From: Stigmatella aurantiaca DW4/3-1
GTDB taxonomy: Bacteria; Myxococcota; Myxococcia; Myxococcales; Myxococcaceae
Direction: 5' to 3'
Length of the DNA stretch: 64,000 bases
Assembly (NCBI RefSeq): GCF_000165485.1
Contig: NC_014623.1
Span: 7,644,893 to 7,708,892, forward strand
Each line of letters opens with the position of its first letter. The first letter of the stretch is position 1. A model generated the notes under the pieces. That model did no database searches and was not told where the DNA came from. It worked only from the letters and a program-made list of their open reading frames with translations. A program made the position numbers and the translations under genes. Below, piece by piece: positions 52,004 through 61,612 of this stretch.

Positions 52004-52948
52004 TCAGGCCTTGAGCGAGGCCCCTTGGAGAATCCGCTCGCACAACGCGGGGAAGTCGATGCCTCGACCCGCGGCGATCTTCGGCAACAAGCTGGTTTCC
52101 GTCATGCCCGGCAGCGTGTTGGTTTCCAGCACGAACACATCTCCTCCCTCGGTGATGATGACATCCGAGCGCGATGCCCCCTGGCATCCGAGCGCCCGGT
52201 GCGCCGCAAGGCACACTGCATTCACCCGCTCATACTGATCTGCGGGCAGGGGTGCTGGGAAGAGGTACTTGGTGCCGCTGCCCGAGGTGTACTTCGCCGT
52301 GTGGTCGTAGAATTCACGCGCGACGACCACCTCGATGACGCCGAGCGCTTCATCGTCCAGGACGGCGCCCTGCACCTCGCGCCCCGGGATGAACTGCTCC
52401 ACCAGCAACGTCCCCGCGTAACGCGCGGCGTCCTCCACGGCAGCGAGGTAGGCCTCCTTCGTCTTGCACACGTGCACGCCCACACTGCTACCCTCGCGGC
52501 TGGGCTTGACGACCACCGGATACGAGAAGGGCAGCGTGTCCGCCGCCTCCCGGGCGCTCGTGGCGTCCTTGAACGTCTTATAAGGAGGGGTGGGGATGCC
52601 GTGGGTGGTGAAAATCCACTTGGCGTAGACCTTGTCCATGCCCACCGCCGAGGCGAGCACGCCACTGCCGGTATACGGAATGAAGAGGGACTCGAGCAGC
52701 CCCTGGATGGAGCCATCCTCGCCATAGCGGCCATGCAGGGCCAGCCACGCCACGTCCACCTTCTCGGCGGTGAGGCGCGCGGCCACATCCTTGCCCACGT
52801 CGATCTCCACCACGTCGTAGCCCAGCGAGCGCAGCGCCTTGGCCACCGCGGCCCCCGTGCGCAGGGACACGTCCCGCTCCGAGGACAACCCTCCCAGCAG
52901 CACACCCACGCGCTTGTTCTTCAGCTCGGACTTGGACAGGACGCTCAC
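52004..52948 (-). CDS. ddl: D-alanine--D-alanine ligase
   Basis: The 314-aa ATP-grasp enzyme shows VGVLLGGLSSERDVSLRTG at the N-terminus, VVKPSREGSSVGVHVC, VEQFIPGREVQGAVL, and the C-terminal VLETNTLPGMTETSLLPK with the metal-binding Glu/Asn. It joins two D-Ala for the UDP-MurNAc pentapeptide made by MurF. Its ATG overlaps the murB stop by 4 bp. Confidence 0.97.
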   Translation of the reverse strand: MSVLSKSELKNKRVGVLLGGLSSERDVSLRTGAAVAKALRSLGYDVVEIDVGKDVAARLTAEKVDVAWLALHGRYGEDGSIQGLLESLFIPYTGSGVLASAVGMDKVYAKWIFTTHGIPTPPYKTFKDATSAREAADTLPFSYPVVVKPSREGSSVGVHVCKTKEAYLAAVEDAARYAGTLLVEQFIPGREVQGAVLDDEALGVIEVVVAREFYDHTAKYTSGSGTKYLFPAPLPADQYERVNAVCLAAHRALGCQGASRSDVIITEGGDVFVLETNTLPGMTETSLLPKIAAGRGIDFPALCERILQGASLKA

Positions 52949-53883
52949 GGTGGAAACTCTCCTACGCGCTTGACTTCAGGTTTGAGCTCGACGCCCTCCT
53001 GCTCCCGCACCCGCTGCTGCATCAGGGTGATGAGGCCGAGGACATCGCGGGCGGTGGCGCCGCCCAGGTTGACGATCCAGTTGGCGTGCAGGGGGGACAC
53101 CTGCGCACGGCCCAGAGTGTGGCCTTTCAGGTTCACCCGCTCAATCAGGCGTCCGGCGAAATCGCCTATCGGGTTGGTGAAGACACTGCCGAAGTTCGGC
53201 TGGCTCAGCGGCTGGGTGCGCTTGCGGTAGCCCAAGTCCGTGTCCATCGCCTGCTTGGAGGCCACGACATCCCCCTTGCGGAGCAGGAAGCGCACCCGGG
53301 TGACGACGCCGCCCACGGGCAGCTCGGAGTGCCGGTAGGCGTGGGGCACCTGCGCCTTCGTGAGCCACCCCACCCCGTCCGCCGTGGCCACCTCCACCGC
53401 CTCCAGCACGCGGAAGCACTCGCCGTTCTTGGTGCCGGCGTTCATCGCCACCGCGCCCCCGAGCGTGCCGGGGATGCCCGCCAGGAACTCCGCCCCCACC
53501 AGGCCGTGGGTCCGCATCAGGTTGATGAGCCGGACGATGGCCGCGCCCGCGCCCAGCGTGAGCCGTCCCTCCTCGTCCCCCACCTCGGCGGCCTCAGGAA
53601 AGAGGTCCCCGGGCAGCCGCACGGTGATGCCCGGGATGCCGCCATCCCCCACCAAGGTGTTGGCCCCACCGCCCAGCAAGGTGACGGGAGTTCCCTCTTC
53701 GCGCGCCAGCTTCAGCAGGGCCACGAGCGCCTCGGGGCCGCGCGGGCGGACGAGCGCCTCCGCGGGCCCGCCCACCCGGACGCTGGTCAGCGGCGCCAGC
53801 GGCTCGCCCGCCTTCACCTCGCAGCCACCCAGGAGCGCAATCCGTTCCGGGAGGGACGATGGGGTGCGTGACACCATGCTCAC
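52945..53883 (-). CDS. murB: UDP-N-acetylenolpyruvoylglucosamine reductase MurB
   Basis: The protein of 312 aa is an FAD-linked reductase: [19 protein letters not shown], the FAD loop [40 protein letters not shown], and NFGSVFTNP carrying the catalytic Ser, with [20 protein letters not shown] near the end. It reduces the enolpyruvyl group to MurNAc in the first committed peptidoglycan steps. It overlaps murC and ddl by 4 bp each. Confidence 0.97.
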   Translation of the reverse strand: MSMVSRTPSSLPERIALLGGCEVKAGEPLAPLTSVRVGGPAEALVRPRGPEALVALLKLAREEGTPVTLLGGGANTLVGDGGIPGITVRLPGDLFPEAAEVGDEEGRLTLGAGAAIVRLINLMRTHGLVGAEFLAGIPGTLGGAVAMNAGTKNGECFRVLEAVEVATADGVGWLTKAQVPHAYRHSELPVGGVVTRVRFLLRKGDVVASKQAMDTDLGYRKRTQPLSQPNFGSVFTNPIGDFAGRLIERVNLKGHTLGRAQVSPLHANWIVNLGGATARDVLGLITLMQQRVREQEGVELKPEVKRVGEFPP

Positions 53884-55307
53884 GCGCCCTTCGGAGCGCT
53901 CGGCTTTCCCAGCAGGGTCAACAGCTCTGGCCCCACCTGGGTGATGTCGCCCGCGCCCAGGGTGAGCACCAGGTCTCCCTCCATCACGCGCTGGGCCAGC
54001 GCGGCCGGCAGGTCCATGCGCTTCTCCACGAACGTCACGTCCCGGTGGCCGTGGTCGCGGATGGCCTCCGCCAGCACGTCTCCGGTGGCCCCTGGAATGG
54101 GCTCCTCGCCGGCGCCGTAGACGCTGGTGACGAAGAGCACGTCCGAGTCATTGAAGGAGGTGGCGAACTCCTTCAGCAGGTCATGCGTGCGCGTATAGCG
54201 GTGCGGCTGGAAGGCCACCACCAGGCGCCGGCCAAAGGCCTTGCGCGCGCCCGCCAGCGTGGCCATCACCTCGGTGGGGTGGTGCCCGTAGTCATCCACC
54301 ACGGTGACGCCGCCCACCTCCCCGCGCACGGTGAAGCGCCGCTGTACCCCGCCGAACTCCGCCAGCGCTCCCCGCACCATGTCCAGGGGGATCTCCATCT
54401 CCTCGGCCACGGCGATGACGGCCAGCGCGTTGAGGGCGTTGTGCGCGCCCACCATGCGCACGCGGAACTCGCCCAGCGGCTCATCGCGCCGGAACGCCTG
54501 GAAGCGGGTGGTGAAGCCCTCCAGCGTCACCCCCTCCAGCCGGTAGTCCGCCATGTGCGAGCTGCCGTAGGTGACGGCGCGCTTCTCCAGCCGGGGCAAC
54601 AGCGCCTGCACGTTCGGGTGGTCCAGGCACAGGACGTTCAGCCCGTAGAAGGGAACCCGGTTGCAGAACTCCACGAAGGCCGTTTGCAGGACATCCAGCG
54701 TCCCGTAGTGGTCCATGTGCTCCGGGTCGATGTTCGTCACCACGGCGATGGAGGGGTGCAGCTTGAGGAAGCTGCCGTCGCTCTCGTCCGCCTCCACCAC
54801 CATGAGTTCGCTCTTGCCGAGCTTGGCGTTGGAGTCGAGCACGTTCACCTTGCCGCCCACCACCGCGGTCGGGTCCAGCCCCGCCGCCGAGAGCACCGTG
54901 GCGACCATGGAGGTGGTGGTCGTCTTGCCGTGGCTGCCGGCCACCGCCACCGCGTACTTCAGCCGCATCAGCTCGGCGAGCATCTCCGCGCGGGGGATGA
55001 CGGGAATCTTGCGCTGGCGCGCGGCCACCACCTCCGGGTTGTCCTTCTTCACCGCCGAGGAGATGACCACCACGTCCGCGTGCACGAGGTTCTGCGCCTT
55101 GTGGCCCTCGTAGAAGGTGGCGCCCATGCGCGCCAAGCGGCGGGTGATGTCGCTCTCCTTCAAGTCGGAGCCCGAGACCCGGTACCCCAGGTTGATGAGC
55201 ACCTCGGCGATGCCGCTCATGCCGATGCCGCCCAGCCCCACGAAATGCACGTGTGCCGCGTGGCGCGTCTTGAAGAGGCTCTGAACCCTGCCGCCGGTCT
55301 TCGTCAT
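53880..55307 (-). CDS. murC: UDP-N-acetylmuramate--L-alanine ligase MurC
   Basis: The 475-aa Mur ligase has [18 protein letters not shown], the P-loop [39 protein letters not shown], and [16 protein letters not shown]. It adds L-Ala to UDP-MurNAc. The ATG at 55307 ([12 protein letters not shown]) is chosen because it overlaps the murG stop by 4 bp and homology begins just after; the open frame extends to 55400 inside murG. Confidence 0.97.
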   Translation of the reverse strand: MTKTGGRVQSLFKTRHAAHVHFVGLGGIGMSGIAEVLINLGYRVSGSDLKESDITRRLARMGATFYEGHKAQNLVHADVVVISSAVKKDNPEVVAARQRKIPVIPRAEMLAELMRLKYAVAVAGSHGKTTTTSMVATVLSAAGLDPTAVVGGKVNVLDSNAKLGKSELMVVEADESDGSFLKLHPSIAVVTNIDPEHMDHYGTLDVLQTAFVEFCNRVPFYGLNVLCLDHPNVQALLPRLEKRAVTYGSSHMADYRLEGVTLEGFTTRFQAFRRDEPLGEFRVRMVGAHNALNALAVIAVAEEMEIPLDMVRGALAEFGGVQRRFTVRGEVGGVTVVDDYGHHPTEVMATLAGARKAFGRRLVVAFQPHRYTRTHDLLKEFATSFNDSDVLFVTSVYGAGEEPIPGATGDVLAEAIRDHGHRDVTFVEKRMDLPAALAQRVMEGDLVLTLGAGDITQVGPELLTLLGKPSAPKGA

Positions 55308-56455
55308 GGCTTGCTCGCTCTGGAGGCCTTCTGCGCCGCGTCCCGCGGCTCCCGCTCGCGCCCGTTGGGTCCATAGGTTTGGACCATGAGGTCCACACAC
55401 ACGTCCGCCAGCTCCTTGGACGCCTCGGGCCGGCCCAGCAAGCCCGCCTTCTTCTCCATCTGCTTGAGCCGCATCGGCTCGTTCTTGAGCAGGCGGATCT
55501 CCGCGGCCAGCTTCTCTCCCGTCAGCTCCGCCTCGCGGAACATCACCGCCGCGCCGGCATCCACCAGCGCCCGGGCGTTGACCGCCTGGTGGTCATCCGT
55601 GGCAAAGGGGAACGGCACCAGGATGCTGGCCTTCTTGCAGACGGTGAGCTCCGCCAGGGTGGTGGCCCCGGCGCGGCACACCACCAGGTCCGCCCGCGCA
55701 TAGACCGCGGACATGTCGTCGATGAACTCCACCACCTCGGCTTGGAACCCCCGGTCCGCGTAGCCCTTGCGCACCATCTCCAGATCGTTCTTTCCCGTCT
55801 GGTGCACGAAGCGGATCTGCTCCTTCAGGTCTCCCAGGTGATCCAGCGCGTCCACCATGCGCTGGTTCAGCCCCCGGGCGCCCAGGCTCCCGCCGAAGAC
55901 GAGGACGGTGAAGTGCTCGTGCGCCACGTGCGAGCGCAGGTAGTTGTCCATCAGCTTGCGGCGGATGGGGTTGCCCACCAGGTGCACCTTGCCCTCGGGA
56001 AAGAAGCTCCGCGCCCCCTCGAAGGCGGTGAAGACCACCTTCACGAACTTGCCGAGCACCTTGTTGGTGAGCCCCGGCAGCGCGTTCTGCTCCTGCACCG
56101 CCGTGGGAATGCCCAGGAGCCAGGCGGCCAGCACCACCGGCCCGCTGGCATACCCGCCCACGCCCACCACCACGTCCGGCTTGTGGCGGTTGAGGATGCG
56201 AAAGGAGGCGAGGAGGGCCATCGGCAGCGCCAGCAACCCCTTGATGAGCTGGAGGAAGCCCTTGCCCTTGAGCCCCTGCGCCTGGATGAACTCCAGGGGA
56301 AAGCCCGCTTGCGGCACCACGCGCGCCTCCAGCCCTCGCTCGGTGCCCACGAAGACCACCTCGTTGGCGTGGTGGCGCGTCACCACCTCCTCCGCCAGGG
56401 CGATGCCCGGGAAGAGGTGCCCGCCCGTACCACCGCCAGCGATGAGGACTTTCAC
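55304..56455 (-). CDS. murG: UDP-GlcNAc:lipid I GlcNAc transferase MurG
   Basis: The 383-aa GT-B enzyme shows [58 protein letters not shown] (in parts), [26 protein letters not shown], and [14 protein letters not shown]. It converts lipid I to lipid II at the inner face of the membrane. Start and stop overlap ftsW and murC by 4 bp each. Confidence 0.97.
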   Translation of the reverse strand: MKVLIAGGGTGGHLFPGIALAEEVVTRHHANEVVFVGTERGLEARVVPQAGFPLEFIQAQGLKGKGFLQLIKGLLALPMALLASFRILNRHKPDVVVGVGGYASGPVVLAAWLLGIPTAVQEQNALPGLTNKVLGKFVKVVFTAFEGARSFFPEGKVHLVGNPIRRKLMDNYLRSHVAHEHFTVLVFGGSLGARGLNQRMVDALDHLGDLKEQIRFVHQTGKNDLEMVRKGYADRGFQAEVVEFIDDMSAVYARADLVVCRAGATTLAELTVCKKASILVPFPFATDDHQAVNARALVDAGAAVMFREAELTGEKLAAEIRLLKNEPMRLKQMEKKAGLLGRPEASKELADVCVDLMVQTYGPNGREREPRDAAQKASRASKP

Positions 56456-57609
56456 GCCGCTACCTCCCGCATATCGCCGCCCGCTCGGACGGTCCGGTTA
56501 CTGGCCCCTTGGGCCCCCGTGCTCAGCGACAACAGCACCCCCGCCGCCCCCATCAGCACCACCAACGAGGTGCCTCCGTAGGAGACGAACGGCAGCGTCA
56601 ACCCCTTGGTGGGCAGCAGCCCCATGGCCACGCACATGTTCACCGCCGCCTGGAAGGCGACGATGGACGTCAGCCCCAGCCCCAGGTACGTGCCGAACGT
56701 CTCCGGCGCCGCGAGGCTCACGCGCACCCCGCGCCAGATGACGATGGCATAGAGCGTCACCAGCAGCGCCACCCCGATGAGCCCCAGCTCCTCGCCGATG
56801 ATGGCGAAGATGAAGTCCGTGTGCGCCTCGGGCAGGAAGAAGAGCTTCTGCCGCCCATCCCCCAGCCCCAGCCCGGTCAACCCTCCGGAGCCGATGGACA
56901 TCAAGGACTCGGCCACCTGGTAGCCCACGTCGTGCCGGTGCGCCCAGGGGTCCAGGAAGGCCAGCACGCGCTTCATGCGGTACGGGCTGGTGGCGATGGC
57001 CACGTACGCCAGCGGCAGCGCCAGCAGCACCGAGCCCACCAGGTAGCTGAGCTTGGTGCCCGCCGCGAACAGCAGCACGAACAGCAGGAAGACAAGCAAC
57101 ACGGAGCTGCCGAAGTCCGGCTGGCGCATGCACAGCGCCACCAACACGCCGCACAGGGCCAGGTGCGGCAGGAAGCCCACGGAGAAGGTGGCCACCTTCT
57201 CGCGCTTCTTGGCCAGCGAGTAGGACAGGTAGACGACCCAGGCGAACTTGGCCACCTCCGCCGGCTGCAAGCCAAAGCCCGGGAAGCGAATCCACCGCCG
57301 CGCCCCACCCGCCGTGGTGCCAATGCCCGGGATGAGCACCAGCACGAGCAGTACCAGCGTGACGAGCAGCAACGGGTATGCCAGGCGCGCCAGGCGGCGC
57401 CACCCGATCTTCATGGCCACCGCCATGGCCACCACGCCCATGCCCGCGGCCATCAGCTGCCGCTTGAGGAAGTACAGGCTGTCGCCCAGCTTGTCCTGCG
57501 CGAGGATGGCGCTCGCGGAGTAGACCATCACCAGCCCCAGCGCCACGAGCGCGAGCACGGCGCACAGCAGGAGCGGATCGAACCGCACGGGCGCAGCGGA
57601 TGTCTTCAT
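56452..57609 (-). CDS. ftsW: SEDS glycosyltransferase FtsW
   Basis: The 385-aa polytopic SEDS protein contains [14 protein letters not shown] in the first membrane segment, [22 protein letters not shown], the [27 protein letters not shown]-type loop (here [13 protein letters not shown] ... [16 protein letters not shown]), and the C-terminal [20 protein letters not shown]. It polymerises septal glycan together with the transpeptidase encoded at the right edge. It lies 10 bp after murD and overlaps murG by 4 bp. Confidence 0.95.
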   Translation of the reverse strand: [385 protein letters not shown]

Positions 57610-57619
57610 GGACGGAGCC

Positions 57620-58984
57620 TCAGAGCGCCTTCACCAGGCGCTTGAACGTCTCGCCCCGGTCCTCGAAATTCTTGAACTGATCGTACGACGCGCACGCGGG
57701 GGACAGCAGCACCGTATCGCCGCCCTTCGCCAGCTCGCGTGCTCTCCGGACGGCCACCTCCAAGGTGCCACAGGCGTGCACCGGCGCGGCCTCCCGGTAC
57801 GCGGCGGCGAGCAGCTCCGCGTCCTGGCCAATGGTGAGCACCGCCTTCACCTTGCCCCGGCCCTCGTCCACCATGGGCTGGTACGGCGCGCCCTTGCCCT
57901 TGCCCCCCGCGATGAGCAACAGGTTGCCGGCAAAGGCCCGCAGCGCCACCAGCACGGAGTCCACGTTGGTGGCCTTGGAGTCGTTCACCCACTCCACCCC
58001 GTCTAGCACACGCACGCTCTCCAACCGGTGCGGCAGCCCCGGGTAGCCATCCAGCCCCGCCTGCACCGCCTCGCGCGGCACGCCTCCCAGGCGGGCCAGC
58101 AACGTGGCGGCCATCGCGTTCTGCGCGTTGTGCGCTCCCCGGAGCGCCCGGTTGGTCAGCGAGTACGTCTCCTTCAAGAAGTCCAGGCGGAAACCGCCCT
58201 CCTGCGCCACGGCCCGCCCCGCCAGCTCCAACGCCTCCACCGGATTGCCCGTGAGGCTGAACCCGTAACGGGGCACCCTCGCCTGGCGCGCCAGCCCCAC
58301 CACGTCCGGGTCGTCCACGTTCACCACCGCGAAGTCGCCCACCCCTTGGTTCAGGAAGATGCGCGTCTTGGCCTGGCCATAGGCGGCGTGGCTCTCGTAG
58401 CGGTCGATGTGGTCGGGCGTGAGGTTGAGGATGGCCGCCCCCCGGGCGCGCATCTGCTGGATGCCCTCGAGCTGGAAGCTGGAGAGCTCCACCACCAGCG
58501 CGTCCCAGGCTTCCGGGGTGAGCGCCGCCTCGGAGAACGGGCGCCCCAGGTTGCCGCCCACGAACGTGCGGCCACCGCCCCGGGAAAAGAGTTCGCCGGT
58601 CAGGGCCGTGGTGGTGCTCTTGCCGTTGGTGCCGGTGATGCCGAACAAGGGCACCGCGGACAGGAAGCGCGACGCCAGCTCGACTTCCCCCCAGATGGGA
58701 ACGCCCGCCGCGCGCGCGGCCTTGAACTCCGGCCGGGACAGCGGCACCCCGGGGCTCACCACCACCAGGGCCTGAGACTCCAGGAGCCCCGGCGGCACCG
58801 GGCCATGCACCAGCGGCACCCCTTGCGCCTTGAGGTCCACCGCCACCGCGCCCAGCGCCGCCTCGTCCCGCTCGTCGAGTGCCGTCACCCGGGCACCATG
58901 CGCGAGGAGCAACCGGATGGCGGCCACCCCACTCTTCGCCAGCCCGAACACCAACACCTTCTGACCGGACAGCGAGGGCTCCAT
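57620..58984 (-). CDS. murD: UDP-MurNAc-L-Ala--D-Glu ligase MurD
   Basis: The 454-aa Mur ligase shows VLVFGLAKSGVAAIRLL, VVVSPGVPL, the P-loop GITGTNGKSTTTAL, ILNLTPDHIDRYES, LRGAHNAQNAMAAT, VEWVNDSKATNVDSV and LLSPACASYDQFKNFEDRG. It adds D-Glu to UDP-MurNAc-L-Ala. It is 12 bp downstream of mraY and 10 bp upstream of ftsW in the same operon. Confidence 0.97.
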   Translation of the reverse strand: MEPSLSGQKVLVFGLAKSGVAAIRLLLAHGARVTALDERDEAALGAVAVDLKAQGVPLVHGPVPPGLLESQALVVVSPGVPLSRPEFKAARAAGVPIWGEVELASRFLSAVPLFGITGTNGKSTTTALTGELFSRGGGRTFVGGNLGRPFSEAALTPEAWDALVVELSSFQLEGIQQMRARGAAILNLTPDHIDRYESHAAYGQAKTRIFLNQGVGDFAVVNVDDPDVVGLARQARVPRYGFSLTGNPVEALELAGRAVAQEGGFRLDFLKETYSLTNRALRGAHNAQNAMAATLLARLGGVPREAVQAGLDGYPGLPHRLESVRVLDGVEWVNDSKATNVDSVLVALRAFAGNLLLIAGGKGKGAPYQPMVDEGRGKVKAVLTIGQDAELLAAAYREAAPVHACGTLEVAVRRARELAKGGDTVLLSPACASYDQFKNFEDRGETFKRLVKAL

Positions 58985-58996
58985 GAGACGCGGCTC

Positions 58997-60175
58997 CTAG
59001 CGGAGTTTGAGGGACAGCAGCGCCACGCCGCCACACAAGATGGCGACGATCCAGAAACGGACGATGATTTTCGGCTCGGCCATGCCTTTGAGCTCGAAGT
59101 GGTGGTGCACCGGGGCCATGCGGAAGACGCGCTTGCCCGTCGTCTTGAAGGAGACGACCTGGATCATCACGCTGAGGATCTCCGCGAAGAAGATGCCGTG
59201 GATGATGGCGGACACCACCTCGTTCTTGGAGAGCACCGCCAGCCCGCCCAGCGCGCCACCGAGCGCCAGCGAGCCCACGTCGCCCATAAACACGGACGCC
59301 GGATAGGTGTTGAACCAGAGAAAGGCGATGCCCGCGCCCACGATGCTGGCGCAGAAGACGGCCAGGTCCGCGCCGCCCGGCACCTGGAGGATGCCCAGGT
59401 ACTCGTAGAGCGGCTTGGCCACCACGCGCGACACGCCGTTCACCGTGGCCGAATCCGCGATGTTCAGCGTGGTGCCCGCCACGTAGCAGAGCACCGCGAA
59501 GGTGGTGGCCGAGACGATGGTGGGCACGATGGCCAGGCCGTCCAGGCCGTCCGTGAGGTTCACCGCGTTGGAGGTGCCCACGACGACGAACCAGCCGAAC
59601 ACCACGTAGAACCAGCCCAGGTCCGGGTTGAACCAGCGCGTGGGGATGAAGGGCAGCGTCAGCTTCGTGTTGATGAGCAGCGTGGGGCCGAAGGAGCCAT
59701 CCGCCTGCGTCCACGTGCACATCAGCCCGAAGATGGCCACCAGGTAGAAGAACGTCTGGAGCACCATCTTCTTGCGGCCCGCCAGCCCCTTCGAGTTGCG
59801 CTTGGACAGCTTGAGCCAGTCGTCCAGGAAGCCGATGAAGCCGTAGCCGAAGGTCAGCAGCAGCATCACCCACACGCCCCGGCTCTTGAGGTCCGCGAAC
59901 ATCAGCGTCCCACCGGCGATGCACAGGAGGATGAGCTGGCCGCCCATGGTGGGCGTGCCCTTCTTCTTCTGGTGTGTGTCCGGGGTGTCCTCGCGCACGT
60001 TGCTCTGCCCGTGCTGCTTCAGGCGCAAACGGGCGATGAGCTTGGGGCCCACGAGCATCCCCAACACCAGCGCGAACACCCCCGCCGCGATGATGCGGAA
60101 GGTGGGGTAGCGCAGGAAGTTGAGGATCCGGCCCGCCTCGGAGTCCTTGATCCACTCATACAACAGGAACAGCAC
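58997..60175 (-). CDS. mraY: Phospho-MurNAc-pentapeptide transferase MraY
   Basis: The 392-aa membrane enzyme has KKKGTPTMGGQLIL, FGYGFIGFLDDWLKL (catalytic Asp pair region), NAVNLTDGLDGLAI, VFMGDVGSLALGGALG, and MAPVHHHFELKGMAEPKIIVRFW at the C-terminus. It transfers phospho-MurNAc-pentapeptide to undecaprenyl phosphate to make lipid I. The start is GTG, sharing one base with the murF stop TAG, which indicates tight coupling. Confidence 0.97.
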   Translation of the reverse strand: MLFLLYEWIKDSEAGRILNFLRYPTFRIIAAGVFALVLGMLVGPKLIARLRLKQHGQSNVREDTPDTHQKKKGTPTMGGQLILLCIAGGTLMFADLKSRGVWVMLLLTFGYGFIGFLDDWLKLSKRNSKGLAGRKKMVLQTFFYLVAIFGLMCTWTQADGSFGPTLLINTKLTLPFIPTRWFNPDLGWFYVVFGWFVVVGTSNAVNLTDGLDGLAIVPTIVSATTFAVLCYVAGTTLNIADSATVNGVSRVVAKPLYEYLGILQVPGGADLAVFCASIVGAGIAFLWFNTYPASVFMGDVGSLALGGALGGLAVLSKNEVVSAIIHGIFFAEILSVMIQVVSFKTTGKRVFRMAPVHHHFELKGMAEPKIIVRFWIVAILCGGVALLSLKLR

Positions 60176-61578
60176 TAGTGAGCTCCTCCGGGTGCCGAGG
60201 CGCCCGTGAGGGCCGCCACCACCCGCTCCAGACGCATGCCCCGGCTGGCCTTCACCAGGACCACATCCCCCGCCTTCAATCGCGGCGTCAGCCAGTCCAC
60301 CAACGGCCCGACCTCCGTGAAGTGGGCCGTTGCATCTCCCAGGCCAGAGGCCGCTTGAAACCCCTTCTCCGAGCGGGGGCCAAAGAAGGCCACGAGCTGC
60401 GCCCTACCGGCCGCGCGTGTCCCCAGGGCCGCGTGTTCCTCCAGCTCGCCCGGGCCCAGCTCCAACATGTCCCCCAGCACCGCCACCGCCCGGCCTCCAG
60501 CGGTCACCAGCGTGCGCAGGGTGTCCAGCGCCGCGTCCATGGAAGCGGGGTTGGCGTTGTAGCAATCATCCACCACGGTGACGCCGTGCAAGCCGTCCAC
60601 CACGTTGAGGCGCCGCGCGTAGGGCCGCGCCGATTCCAGCCCGCGCACGCACTCCTCGGGCGAGTAACCCAGCGCCAGCGCCAGCGCGAAGGCCCCGGTG
60701 GCGTTGAGCGCGTTGTGCTCGCCGATGAAGTGCAGCCGCACCGGCCAGTCCCGCCCCTGGTACCGCACCGTCAGCCCCAGCCCCTCACGGCCCCGGGTCT
60801 CCACCTGGGAGAGCCGCACGTCCGCGCTCTCCGCGCGCCCGAAGGTGAGCCGCTTGCCCCGGCCCTTCGCGGCCTGGGCCGGAATGAGCGGGTCATCCAG
60901 GTTCACCACCGCCACCGCCTCCGGCGACAGTTCCCGGAACAGCTCGCCCTCCGCCTCGGCCACGCCCTCCAGGCTGCCCAGCCCCTCGAGGTGCTCGGGC
61001 TGCACCACGGTGATGAGGCCCGCCTGGGGTTGAATCACCCGCGTCAGCCGGGTGATCTCCCCGGGGCGGTTCATCCCGGCCTCGATGACGGCCGCGACGT
61101 GGGAAGGCTCCAGGCGCAAAAGCGTCAACGGAACGCCCACCTCGTTGTTGAGGTTGCCCTCTGTCTTCAGCGCGGGTCCCCGCGTGGCGAGGATGGCGCC
61201 CACCATCTCCTTGGTCGTCGTCTTCCCGTTGGAGCCGCCCACCGCCGCCACGGGGATGCGGAAACGCTCGCGGTGAAACCGGGCGAGTGCGCCCAGGGCC
61301 GCCAGCGTGTCCGGAACCTCATAGAGGGGAAAGTCCCCTGGAATGGCGGGCAGCGCCTGCCCCGCGCGCACCACCGCCCCCCCGGCGCCGCCCGCGTGGG
61401 CCTGCGCCAGGAAGTCGTGAGCGTCGAAACGCTCCCCTTGGAGTGCCACGAAGAGACACCCCGGCGGGAGGGACCGGGTGTCCGTGGAGATGGCTGGATA
61501 GGACGCGGGGGCTGTCCCGCCCCCCCTGTGGGCCCCGGTCGCCTTCAACACATCTGCGTCGGAGAATCGAGCGGCCAT
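60175..61578 (-). CDS. murF: UDP-MurNAc-tripeptide--D-Ala-D-Ala ligase MurF
   Basis: The 467-aa Mur ligase shows ISTDTRSLPPGCLFVALQGERFDAHDF, the P-loop VGGSNGKTTTKEM, NLNNEVGVPLTLL, EAGMNRPGEI, GEHNALNATGAFALA and VVDDCYNANPASMDAAL. It adds the D-Ala-D-Ala made by Ddl. The ATG at 61578 (MAARFSDADVL) is chosen by homology; the open frame continues upstream into murE without support. Confidence 0.96.
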   Translation of the reverse strand: MAARFSDADVLKATGAHRGGGTAPASYPAISTDTRSLPPGCLFVALQGERFDAHDFLAQAHAGGAGGAVVRAGQALPAIPGDFPLYEVPDTLAALGALARFHRERFRIPVAAVGGSNGKTTTKEMVGAILATRGPALKTEGNLNNEVGVPLTLLRLEPSHVAAVIEAGMNRPGEITRLTRVIQPQAGLITVVQPEHLEGLGSLEGVAEAEGELFRELSPEAVAVVNLDDPLIPAQAAKGRGKRLTFGRAESADVRLSQVETRGREGLGLTVRYQGRDWPVRLHFIGEHNALNATGAFALALALGYSPEECVRGLESARPYARRLNVVDGLHGVTVVDDCYNANPASMDAALDTLRTLVTAGGRAVAVLGDMLELGPGELEEHAALGTRAAGRAQLVAFFGPRSEKGFQAASGLGDATAHFTEVGPLVDWLTPRLKAGDVVLVKASRGMRLERVVAALTGASAPGGAH

Positions 61579-61612
61579 ATCAAGAGGATCCGGGGTTGCG
61601 ATCCTGAAACGA